Shown piece by piece: positions 1 through 10,142 of a stretch of 64,000 nt of DNA. A program made the position numbers and the translations under genes. The DNA comes from Mytilus trossulus. Its lineage: Eukaryota; Mollusca; Bivalvia; Mytilida; Mytilidae. Numbering within the stretch: the first letter of the stretch is position 1; every line of letters starts with the position of its first letter. Where the stretch lies: assembly GCF_036588685.1 (NCBI RefSeq), contig NC_086379.1, positions 73,005,727-73,069,726 on the forward strand, read 5' to 3'. The notes under the pieces are model-generated. The model did no database searches, was not told the DNA's origin, and saw only the letters and a list, made by a program, of their open reading frames with translations.

Positions 1-2640
1 ACATTGACACGACATAGGTTCATGTTACATATCTGTATTTAAACACCATGTATTAACCTTTATACTTGTATGTCAGTTTCTGTCTCATTGATGCCCCCCC
101 CCACAAAAATTATTTTATTCAAATAGAAATTAATTTACAAACTTATTAAAGTATTCGAAATACTTAGGAGTTTCTTATCCTATACCTATATTACCTTAGC
201 CGTATTTGGCATAATATTTTAAAATTTTGGGTCCTCAGTGCTCTTCAAGTTTGTACTTGTTTGGCTTAATAACTATGTTAATCTGAGCGTCGCTGATGAG
301 TCTAATGTAGACGAAACTAGCGTCTGTCGTATTGAATTATAAGCCTATTAACTATTGATATGAGAACCGCGGTACTCCTTTGTTTTTGCTACATACCTGA
401 TACTAAACAGCAATAGTTTACAAGGTTTATACCAAATATTTCAGTGGAAAGTACAACTGTTTAGAACTTTGTGCATTGAGGTGTGCTTTTGCTTTTGTTT
501 AACTTCATAAGGGAGTCTCAAAACTAAATATTTGAAGGACAAGTATTAACAGTATCCAAATATTTGAAGAGCTTTATATCACCAAGGGAACTTACAATAT
601 AAGCCAAATCTCGTCATTGTCGACTTTTTATGAAGGAGTTGGTACATTAGGTTAAACAGTTTATTATAAAATCAACTCAACTCCGTTTCTCCATTCATTT
701 TTTGTTATCTAATTTTTGTGTAGTATTACTCACCATACTTGATAGATATGTGTCTCACTTTCAATACTATTGTATAGGTGATTGGTGGTTTTGGTGTATA
801 TTTCCCAATCAGCTAAATCTATATTAGGCAGATTATCGCTACATCATTTCCTAAGTTATAATTTTCTTTCATTTGACCAAAATGAAGATTCTAACATGAC
901 GTCCTTCAACCGCTTTGAGTACACACCCGTGGTAAAATATGAATATATGGCCAGGGCTTTTCCGATTGTACTCCCACGTAAAAAAAAATTGCTGACGCTC
1001 AGGGTAAAATATTTGTTATAAAGAGCCAACCCGTGGTAAAATCACGATATATTCAAGCCACCAAGATTTTTTCTTAATTTAACTATGCTTTTTTCTAAAC
1101 TATAATACAAAAGATGGGTCACCGTGCTTTTTTCTAAGCTACGAGTCGTTCAAAATAGCCCAAGTTTGCTTACATTGTTCATGAAAAAACACATTTTTGT
1201 GCATAAAAAGAAATCTTTAGGATATAATTTGGAATAGAATATGAGAACAAAGGTATACACGTTTTTAAGAAAATAAAAAAAAATAATGGTGTACAACGAT
1301 AGAACAATCAAAGATGGCGGTATATCACGAACCTGCCTTAACGATGATAAATTTATATATTTTGGCATTTGAAATGCTACTTTTGTAGAAAGTAGACATC
1401 TTGTTTTAAATTTTCACCTAGAAGTTGATACTCCTTTTTAAAATTATTCACATTCTGACTATATAGCTATAAACATAACGAACAATACCCCTGTTTTGCG
1501 AATGATGAAAATTTATAAATGGTTGTTTTGTAATATAATTGACTTGTTTAAAACATGTATGTTCTAATACAGAAAATCAAAGCCTCGTGAAGCTTTATCC
1601 ACACTTCCTATTCACTTTACCAATAATATTATTATAATTATGAAATTACTAACGTGCCATGCTCTAAAAGCATTAAATGTCAAGCCTTCCTATAGAGAAC
1701 CATAAATGTTCACATTACATTAAGTTACCTCTTTTCGTCTCGTTTTAAAAACAGTAATGATTTCATTATAAATTTATTAGTAGTTTCCACTTACAAATTG
1801 TCTGCATTATTTATTCAATCTTCATTAAGCAAAAGTAAGACTTTTCCTCATCAACTAACGTCAAGTCAAATAGTTCCAAAGGTATCAGGATTATAATTTA
1901 GTACGCCAGACGCGCGTTTTGTCTACATAAGACTCATCAGTGACGCTCATATCGAAATAGTTATAAACCAAACAAATACAAAATTGAAGAGCATTTCTAA
2001 ACGCTTTTCTAAACACCAAAGTAAGAAGTATCTATTAAATTTACTAAAGTTGACCATACATTCATTGTACAATTTCAATATGAAATTATAGACAAAATAC
2101 TTTTAGGAAGATATTGATTTATCAAAACCGTCAACACACTCAGGAAATTAATAGAAGCCCGAAGGTCTCTACGTTACATTGAACAGAGTAATTTCACACT
2201 ATGAAGCAATTATATCTCCGCCATTTACTCTATTTCAAAATTCTGTAGTTTTCTATATCGAAATAACCTCAAATTAAGCTCTGTAGTAACAACCGCAGTA
2301 TTTTCTTAATTGGTGAATAAGTAAGTTTTTCAGAGTTAAAGAGAATAGATTTTTGCGGTGAATTTTATTGTCGTTTATTCAATGCTTGACCTTAAATATA
2401 TCGACAATGGTACTATAAGGAGTGACTTTTTTTTTTTTATATCTGATGTATGATTTTACATTGTATATATTATAGTTTCATGTATAATCAAATCGGGTTA
2501 CATCATGTTTTACTGAGAGAACAGTACACATATAATAGCTGGACTGAATAAACAAACTCTACAGATAGCTGTTGGGCAGAATCAGTTTCATCTTTTTTAT
2601 TTCATCTATCGTTATCCTGATTTTTTCTATCCACTTAGTG
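1..2640. other. Gene-free AT-rich region with fragments of dispersed repeat R1
   Basis: No exon-like reading frame with a recognisable product was found. Two decayed pieces of the dispersed repeat called R1 here (full copy at 2651-3047) are visible: about 165-330 in the same orientation, and about 1870-1985 in the opposite orientation, recognisable by the 'cgcgcgttttgtctacataagac' type end. The rest is AT-rich sequence with short ORFs of low-complexity composition. Confidence 0.5.
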
Positions 2641-2650
2641 TTTTAATTAC

Positions 2651-3047
2651 GCGTCTGGCGTATAAAATTATAATCCTGGTACTTTTGATAACTGTTTACA
2701 CCACTGGGTCGATGCCCCTGCTGGTGGACGTTTCGTCCTCGAGGGTATCACCAGACCAGTAGTCGGCACTTCGGTGTTGACATGAATATCAATTATATAG
2801 CCATTTTTATAAATTTTCTGTTTACAAAACTTTGAATTTTTCGAAAAACTAAGGATTTTCTTACCCCAGGAGTAGATTACTTTAGCCGTATTTGACACAA
2901 CTTTTTGGAAATTTGGGTCCTCAATGCTCTTCAACTTTGTATTTGTTTGGCTTTTGAACTATTTTGATTTGAGCGTCACTAATGAGTCTTATGTAGACGA
3001 AACGCGCGTCTGGCGTATAAAATTATAATCCTGGTACTTTTGATAAC
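2651..3047 (+). repeat. Dispersed repeat R1, one full unit with about 40-bp direct terminal repeats
   Basis: The segment starting at 2651 (gcgtctggcgtataaaat...) recurs at 3006, so a unit of 355 bp is bounded by direct repeats of about 40 bp. Inside lies a small hairpin-prone stretch (2700-2790) with a 'ctgctggtggacg' arm. Related copies or fragments occur at about 165-330, 1870-1985, 23690-23850, 29155-29330, 32490-32850, 45405-45735 and 49435-49650, in both orientations. No coding capacity is seen. The direct ends could mean a tandem-monomer element or an LTR-like non-autonomous element; the sequence alone does not decide. Confidence 0.75.
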
Positions 3048-3049
3048 CG

Positions 3050-4008
3050 GTTAAATCGTTGAAAATGAAGAAGTTGTGCTTTTAATCGAAAAGTTCGTGC
3101 ATAACAATAAGAGATATTTTTACAAAAACACTCTTTTATTATGACGAAAAAGCACAATTTTAGGTATACAAGTAACATAACGTATTCATTTAAATTTCGC
3201 TTTTGAATAAGACCCTATAGACCACGCAAAACTACGTTGTATAACAAGCGCAAACTTTCAACTCCCAGCAAAATATCAGATCTTCAGAACAAGCATATGT
3301 CCATATGAGGACGTTTACGTTAAGACAATAAGCAAAATTTTGATATCACTTTAAAGTCGCTAAATAAGCTGATCCAGTCACGCTGTCAGTTTATTTTCAA
3401 TCTATGAGTTTGACTATCCCTCTGGTATGTTTCGCGTTTCTTTCACAACTCATTACAAATTATTTGTATTTATCATTGGTAACGGATTTGAAATTTTATT
3501 GCTATGACTGCAGACTTTTCAAGATGATAACGTTCCAACGTCTTTCGAACTGATTGAACATTCATATCAAGGAAATAGCAGGCGTTGATCTCAAGCAGCA
3601 ATTCATCAGTCTCGGAATCATTGCTGACATATTGTTTAACAAATAAATTATTCACGGTTTTTCCTTATTAATCTTTTTATAAAGAATATGTACTTTTTGT
3701 TTTCCGGCTATCTCCTTTCCCATTTGACAAAACCTATAATTTATCACTGTATGATGTTCGTACGATTGAAGGGTTGAATTGCATTCTTTAATACTCATTC
3801 AATACCATAAGATAGAATATGCATGGAATTATCTACAGAGTGCACTTCATCGAAAATGTTATCACGTTTAAAATTCATCATGTTAACAGTTTATCTACAT
3901 AACATTTTCCATTTGTCTCTTCTTATATTCTATCTACAGTTTTTCATGTAATTTAACAAATCGCATGTTCTCTATTTACAAACAATGCAGGTTCATTTCA
4001 CTAATTAA
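3050..4008. other. Intergenic, one unexplained short ORF
   Basis: A 60-codon minus-strand ORF at 3473-3655 begins MNNLFVKQYVSNDSETDELL and has a more protein-like composition (acidic residues, few low-complexity runs) than most short ORFs here. I do not recognise it, and no clear splice acceptor or partner exon was found, so it is not called a gene. A fragment of a retroelement tail (tttgactatccctctggtat) is at about 3410-3435. Confidence 0.3.
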
Positions 4009-4173
4009 GGAATAACAGTACTGTAGTTGAAGAGTTGCCACCGTCAATTGTAGATTTGACGGTCGCAAATGCAGTTTTACTGGCGACGCGTAGCGGAGAC
4101 AGTAAAACGGAGATTTGCGACCGTCAAATCAAAATTGACGGTGGCAACTCTTCAACTACAGTACTGTTATTCC
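4009..4173. mobile_element. MITE-like long hairpin
   Basis: Two 74-bp arms, 4009-4082 and 4100-4173, are near-perfect inverted complements (a handful of mismatches) separated by a 17-bp GC-rich loop containing an MluI-like acgcgt. The outer ends read ggaataacagtactg. A second inverted pair surrounds the flank: tctaatgcatt at about 4177 and its complement attgcattagaat at about 4545-4557. The hairpin may therefore be one end of a larger non-autonomous element of about 550 bp that also carries two TGACGTCA-like CRE palindromes at 4282-4306. No ORF is present. Confidence 0.75.
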
Positions 4174-4559
4174 GATTCTAATGCATTACAAAAAGAAATA
4201 ATACGATAAAACTTTAAAAAAGGTCTAAATTTGACAAATAAAAAAAAATTCGCGAAACTTCATGAATGATTTTTGCACAAAGACGTCATGGCTAAACGTG
4301 ACGTCATACAAATGAAAACTTACTAACTGGAGGTTATGACGTTACTTGTACGCTTCAAATTCGAATAAAATTACATTAAAATGGCGAATTCGAGGTAGGT
4401 GTTGTTTTATTTTCGATTATATAGTAGTAATCAAACATTTATTGATTCATCAATTCAAAATGGCGGGTCCCTCCTTAGTTACGCCTGGTCAACTGTGGAT
4501 TTGACGGCAACTTTTAGCCAATGAAAAAAACTGTTACATCCAAATTGCATTAGAATATG

Positions 4560-5500
4560 TTTTATTCTACTCTAGAGAACTAAGAGAACATTATCTATGC
4601 ACACTTTGTATTCCAACAGTGATGTTTTGATTGCATTAATCTAAATCGTTATTTCATAAAACAGTTTGAATACTGAGAGACGTTTTATTGGGTGCGATAG
4701 AAAATGCAGTAATTGAGAGTGTTTAAAAATGTTACAAAAGTGCCATATGAATGTATGTTACTGTAAGACTTAATTCTATGATATGTACCTATAAAATATT
4801 CGAATATTAAAACATATGAAAATAACATGATACTAAAATATAACATGTCATTTAAAATAAGTTTATAATCAAATAAAGAATAAAAGAAAAGCAAACGGTT
4901 TGAACTAAAATAGGGCAACATTAGACGAAGTATATCGCTGTTGAAACGTCATAAAATAATTGAAAGAAAAAAAATCCAGTTTACAAACTAAAACCGAGGG
5001 AAACACATCAACTATAAAAGGAAAACAACCAAACAGTATTCTTGGTTTTGCTTGATGTTGATTATGAAATAGACAGCTGGAGAATAACATCTTGATCTCG
5101 TATAAATGAAAGTACTATACAGGCAAAATTTATTCGTGTGTCTCGTATACAAAAAGGAAAATGACAATTACTTAAAATTGAGAATGGACCGAAATCTAAG
5201 GAAAATTCTAAACGGAAAGTATATTATATATCAAATGAAAAAATCAAAAGCTCAAATAGATCAATGAAAACAACATGCATACTCAAGACTTGCTACTAGC
5301 ATTTACTTATGTAAAATAAGTTAGAATAAACCTGGTTTTATAGCTGAACCTTCCGTTAATAGTGTTACGTGTATATTAAATTACACTCGGAGATCAGGAC
5401 TTTTGTAATTTAACTTTTTATATTGACATGTAAAAGGGGGAAATATCAAAAATGTAGATACAGCAACCTAATTACTAAGGTCATCTATAGATAATAGGTA
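4560..5500. other. Intergenic AT-rich stretch
   Basis: No gene is recognised. A decayed fragment of the R5 retroelement tail in reverse orientation lies at about 5190-5290 (ggaaaattctaaacggaaag followed by caaaagctcaaatag). The short minus-strand ORFs here have no family resemblance I can name. Confidence 0.4.
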
Positions 5501-5509
5501 AATTATCAT

Positions 5510-6440
5510 CAATCAAAGACAAGGGTTTTCGATAAAATAAACTATTCAAAGCATATACTAAAATTTTATTATCGGTACAAAGACAACATTCGTAAATATA
5601 ATTCAACATGCAGACATCTAATACGTTTAGGTAATGCACATCCAATTTTTAAATGGTAATATTCTTTACAAAGCACAAAAATGTAGCTTGCAAAACCTTT
5701 CACAGACTTATTAAGTAGGAATATAGTTGTCAGTTCATTAAATATTATATATTTTTGCTTTAATATTGATTTACTTATAGGGCCTTTGCATCGGAAATAA
5801 ACACGTTTATTATTAAACCAGTTGTTGTCATGATACGGGTTGTGTTCCTCTCATATGGTGTAACACTAAAACCCCTAACGGGAGGGATTGTACTTGACAT
5901 TCATATGATGAAGACATAATATTTCAATAAGTTTAATTGTGGTCTGAAGCTGGTATGTCAGTAACTGCTAGTAGTCCGTGGTTAATTTATGTATCATTAT
6001 CATTGGTTTTTTTTGTGTAGTTTCTTTTTGTTATTTATTTTGACATCAGACTCGGACTTGGTTTGAACAGAGTTTTATTGTGCATAATGTTGTGTGTTTT
6101 TTTTCTTCTACATTTGCTAGACTTATAGGTGAAGGGTTGAGATATCAAAAAGCCATGTTTAACCCCGCCACATTTTTCGTCTGTCCCAAGTTGGGAGTCT
6201 CTGGCCTTTGTTAGTCTTGTATGATTTTTGATTTTAGTTCCTTGTGTATATTTTGAAGTTGAGTATGACGTTCATTATTAATGAAGTAGTATACATTTTT
6301 GTGAAGGGGTCAGGTGGACCACGACTCCGGGTGCGGGAGTTTCTCGCTGCATTGAAGACCCATTGGTGACATTCGGTTGCTCGTTGGTCGAGTTGGTGTC
6401 TCTTTGACAAATTCTCCAATTCCATTCTCAATTTTATAAG
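5510..6440 (+). mobile_element. Retroelement tail R3: decayed C-terminal part of a reverse transcriptase ORF plus 3' UTR
   Basis: The first ~220 bases, read forward with frameshifts and stops, look like the C-terminal end of a retroelement ORF family common in bivalves (Y-rich and K-rich blocks, 'TSNTF', 'IFFTKHKNVACKTFHRLIK'). The following ~700 bases resemble its 3' UTR: a 'cctaacgggagggattgtac' block, 'ctgtcccaagttgggagtct' at about 6181, and an end block at 6300-6440. The end block recurs at 54470-54640, including 'gctgcattgaagac'. The ORF is broken throughout and cannot be active. Family assignment (Penelope-like versus another non-LTR group) rests on memory. Confidence 0.55.
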
Positions 6441-6504
6441 ATACTTAAATAATACCATTGTACAGTAACACAATGGCGTGATATAAAAAAACGCCAAAAA
6501 GTAT

Positions 6505-6660
6505 TTTGATAGTCATTTCAGGACCTTGAACATCTGACTATGCGGTATGGGCTCTGCTAATTGTTGAAGACCGTACGGAGACCACCAGTTGTTATTTCTG
6601 TGCCTTTTGGTCTCTTGTGGAGAGTTGTCTTTTTGGCTATCATACCAAATCTTCTTTTTT
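6505..6660 (-). mobile_element. Retroelement tail R4 fragment
   Basis: The block 'gactatgcggtatgggct ... gttgaagaccgtacgg ... tcttgtggagagttgtc ... accaaatcttcttttt' is the reverse orientation of a repeat found at 16255-16475, 21710-22040, 59690-59780, 61386-61690 and 63808-63870, and in this orientation at 19345-19560 and 58075-58178. All copies share the same terminal 'agaagatgtggt' end while the other end varies. That is the pattern expected of 5'-truncated retroposed copies. No ORF. Confidence 0.65.
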
Positions 6661-6669
6661 ATATGAACA

Positions 6670-7284
6670 GTAAAAGTTTAAAATATAAAAGTACAAATAA
6701 GTAAAACGAAACTATAAAAGGCTTTTTTCCCCGAGTAATGGTTTTGTAATATAATTGACTTGTATAATACATGTTTGTTCTCTTCTTTCAATGAATGTTC
6801 ACCACATTTGATATCAGAACGATATCAGCAGTAGCAAATGTTTTCATGTATACTATCATTTTAATTGAGTTGATATTTCCTAGACAATAAACCATTTTTT
6901 TTTAATTTTTTACAGAGAATATAATTGTTAGACAAACTGATTATCAGATGACTTCAAAGGAAATCGGTTTGCCACATTTAAATAATGTTTTATTCATTCT
7001 CATCTATCAAAAAGTATAATATACAGCTATAAATATATAGATAATTTTAAATGAAATGAGTGCGATTCTGTACAGAATATATCACAATAGACTGTTAAAA
7101 TGCGTAGAAATATAACGTTTGAAACAATAGTATACAAATAAAAAAGTGTATGCATTCGGGACAAAATCAAAGGCCATGAAGAATTTAGAAATCATCTCTG
7201 GTCACATCATCATATTTTTCAGTATCAGTCACTGAGTCGATACCACTATTTACTAGTATTTAAATATTTAGTGAAACATATTAC
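6670..7284. other. Intergenic AT-rich stretch
   Basis: No gene, structured RNA or clear repeat was recognised. Sequence is strongly AT-rich with short A and T runs. Confidence 0.3.
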
Positions 7285-7460
7285 ATATAACATAGCAAAA
7301 TGTGGACTGTAGTATCCCTATTTTTGACATTTTTTTCCCAATATGCCTGTTTGTTTTGTTCACATTTCGTTGTCACTATAATGGAATTTGATGCAACTGT
7401 TATACAAGTGAGAGGTTTAGTTAGTTTTAACAAGAGTACAAACGCTGAAATCTCTCGCCT
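7285..7460 (+). mobile_element. Retroelement tail R5 fragment
   Basis: The block with 'aatggaatttgatgcaactgt' followed by 'aagtgagaggttt' is shared with copies at 26130-26460, 53745-54010 and 63595-63765. R5 also has a downstream part, seen separately at 8330-8525, so this copy may have been split by the tandem repeats at 7540-8250. Confidence 0.55.
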
Positions 7461-7539
7461 TCTTTGCTAATCATTGATATCATGTTGATAGTGCTAAATA
7501 TAAAGCTTTATTACAACTGTCACATGGACTTAACATAAA

Positions 7540-8250
7540 CCAAGAAAATCAAACATTGAACAATAAACCATGAATATAAGGTCAAGGTCAGATGGACCAT
7601 GCCAGGCATGCGTGAACAGCTAACAGTTCTTCCATACAATAAATATAGTTGACCTATTGCTTATAGTTTGACTGTCCCTCTGGTATCTGTCGTCCCTCTT
7701 TTAAGAAAAACAGACCAAAACACAAAAACTGAGCAATGAACCGTGAAAATTAGGTCAAGGTCGATAAAAACCAGCGCGACTGACATAAAGATCATAAAAT
7801 GTTTCCATACACCAACAATAGTTGATCTATTGCATACAGTATAAGAAAACCAGACCAAAACCAAAACTTAAGTTTAACCACTGATCCATGAAAATGAGGT
7901 CAAGTTCAGATGACACCTGCCAGTTGGACATGTACACCTTAGAGTGCTTCCATACACGGAATATACTAGACATATTGCTTATAGTATCTGAGATATGGAC
8001 TTGACCACCAAAACTTAACCTTGATCACTGATCCATGAAATGAGGTCGAGGATAAGTGAAAACTGTCTGACAGGCAAGAGGACCTTGCAAGGTACGCATG
8101 TACCAAATAACGTTATCCTATTACTTTTAATAAAAAAGAATTTAACATTACAAAAAATCTTAAAACTTTTTTTTCAAGTAGTCACAAACCAGGAAAGTGA
8201 GGTCAAGGACATTGGACATGTGACAGACAGACACTTCCTAACATGAGGCA
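7540..8250. repeat. Degenerate tandem repeat of about 150 bp with AGGTCA-rich units
   Basis: About four diverged units start near 7560, 7735, 7890 and 8035. Each contains an 'accatgaa(a)atnaggtcaaggtcagatg'-like block followed by 'cttccatacaccaaatatag' and 'attgcttatag'. The units carry AAGGTCA/AGGTCA half-site-like motifs. A fragment of the R2 tail (tttgactgtccctctggtat) interrupts the array at about 7667-7700. No reading frame runs through. Confidence 0.65.
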
Positions 8251-8329
8251 TTCATATCTTCCACCTTCTAAAATATAAAGCTTTTAAGAAGTTAGCTAAT
8301 GCCGCTGCAGACGGATCACTATCCCTATG

Positions 8330-8525
8330 TTGAGTTTTCTGCGACAAAAGTCCCAAGCTCAACAAAAAACATGTTTTATCTAACATTTTCTACTTGCCTG
8401 TACTAAGTCATTCCATTCGTCTCATGGGTCTGAGCTTTTGATTTTGCCATTTGATTAGGGACTTACCTTTTTGTTTTTTTCTTTGAGTTCAGTATTTTTG
8501 TGATTTTACTTTCCATTTAAAGTCA
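8330..8525 (+). mobile_element. Retroelement tail R5, 3' part
   Basis: 'cattcgtctcatgggtctgagctttt', 'gccatttgattagggact' and 'gttcagtatttttgtgattt' match the shared end of the R5 family (26330-26460, 48370-48490, 53890-54010). The terminal 'gattttacttt' is the common end. Non-coding. Confidence 0.6.
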
Positions 8526-8819
8526 CCTGTCATATTTTTTTTCTTCTTATCTTTGATTATTAGACCTCCGCTGTGTCGCTTCATGACAAGTACAGTTTCT
8601 ATGTCAGATACAACATCTTTTAAAGAAATCCTTTTAACCATAATTATCATTGGTCCTCATTCTTTGTGATGTTTTGATAAAAGAACAAAGTTTTCTGAAT
8701 TTTCCATAACTTGATTCAAAGTCTGGTTTTAAAGAATGATGATAGGGAAAATGTTCCTTATGTGGTAACTACTATCCCGTGTCATTTTCCTGGATGCGAC
8801 AAAATAATAAGCATTATCT

Positions 8820-9010
8820 GGTTTGTACAAACATGAGCAACATGAAAGGTTTAATATCAAGACCAGGATCTGCTAAACACTTCTTTGGGGTGGTTCGTGT
8901 TGCTCAGTCTTTAGTTTTCTATTGTTTGTCTGATTGTAAGTTGGTATTTTTGTCTTTTTCGTCATGTCGTTATTTTCAAGATTGAATATCCATCTTGTAT
9001 CTTTCGCCTT
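8820..9010 (+). mobile_element. Retroelement tail R2, truncated copy
   Basis: It starts within an 'accaggatctgctaaacacttc' block and continues through 'ggttcgtgttgctcagtc' to 'atcttgtatctttcgccttt', the diverged 3' end of the R2 family. Longer R2 copies at 46390-47155 and 61350-62170 link this tail to a reverse-transcriptase-like ORF. Confidence 0.6.
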
Positions 9011-10142
9011 TCTTTTACATTAAACATCAACAGCAGCCCCCTGTTGTTTAGGAGAACTAGCTGTCTATGATTTTTGTTAACTGTGTCTCATCTTTTTAAT
9101 TTCAATTTTGATATATTTTGGATGATGGCGCATTACCTTGTTCTTGAGATCATGATAATATAAAGAGTAACCAAACACTGACAAAAGCATCTAACAAATA
9201 GATTTTATTATTCAAAATTATAATTAAGCAATTAGAAAATATTATAACAAATATGGTCGTATAAATTAACTATACAAATGCTATTTCTGTCAATAAAACA
9301 TTAATTTTTAAAGTTAAATGTTCAATCAGAATACTGAACTGTAACTCACACCTGTACAGAAAAAAATCACACAAACATCTTCCTCATCCATTTAATAATA
9401 ATAAAAAAAGCTTTACCATCTCATAGCTGTTGTTTAGTACATATAATTCTCTATCTCAAACCTGTATAGTACAATCACCATAACATAACATGACCATATG
9501 AAAGAGCGGCTTTTCTTTGCTATATATATATAAAATTATTTATTACATTTTTTTTTGTTTTACTCATCAACTTTGGTTAAAAACACTATTCTGATTCTAT
9601 ACTTGTTTTTTTCACAAGTTATTATTTGAAATTACAAATCTATTATTGAACTCGAATCATTTTAAACATATGATTTGTATTTCTAATCTAATTGGTCAAC
9701 ACTATTTAGTACATAGATTTTACAACCTTTGGTATGTAGTATAAACAGTACTATTCACAAAAACTATCAATAACTGAATAACACATCCATTCATCATTAT
9801 CATTTAAATTATTCGTACTACAAAGCACTATTGAACAATAACCTGACCAATTAATTGCACATGTCCACTTCACCATACATTCAACAATAATTAACACATG
9901 ATTCCTTTTGAAACCTCATTCTTACAGAACAAATATTCTACCCATAAAATGTAGATACTATAAGTATCAAATAAACTATTACTTACATAAAGTAAATAAA
10001 ACATTTTGTAAAAACAAATAAAATACATATACCATTAAATGGTAAAAAGCTGCCTGAGTTATTGTCTTGTCATTTTAATGATAGAACAAAGCACTTCAGA
10101 GTGATTTCATAATGCTCAAGTTATTGCTCTGTCATTTCAATG
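9010..10142. other. Region downstream of the SPSB3-like gene, probable 3' UTR and flank
   Basis: Minus-strand sequence directly 3' of the stop codon of the SPSB3-like gene. It is AT-rich with several TTTATT (AATAAA on the minus strand) candidates, for example near 9200 and 9538, so the true polyadenylation site cannot be fixed. A short internal duplication ('agtgtgatttcataat' / 'agagtgatttcataat') lies at 10095-10175. No other gene is seen. Confidence 0.35.
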
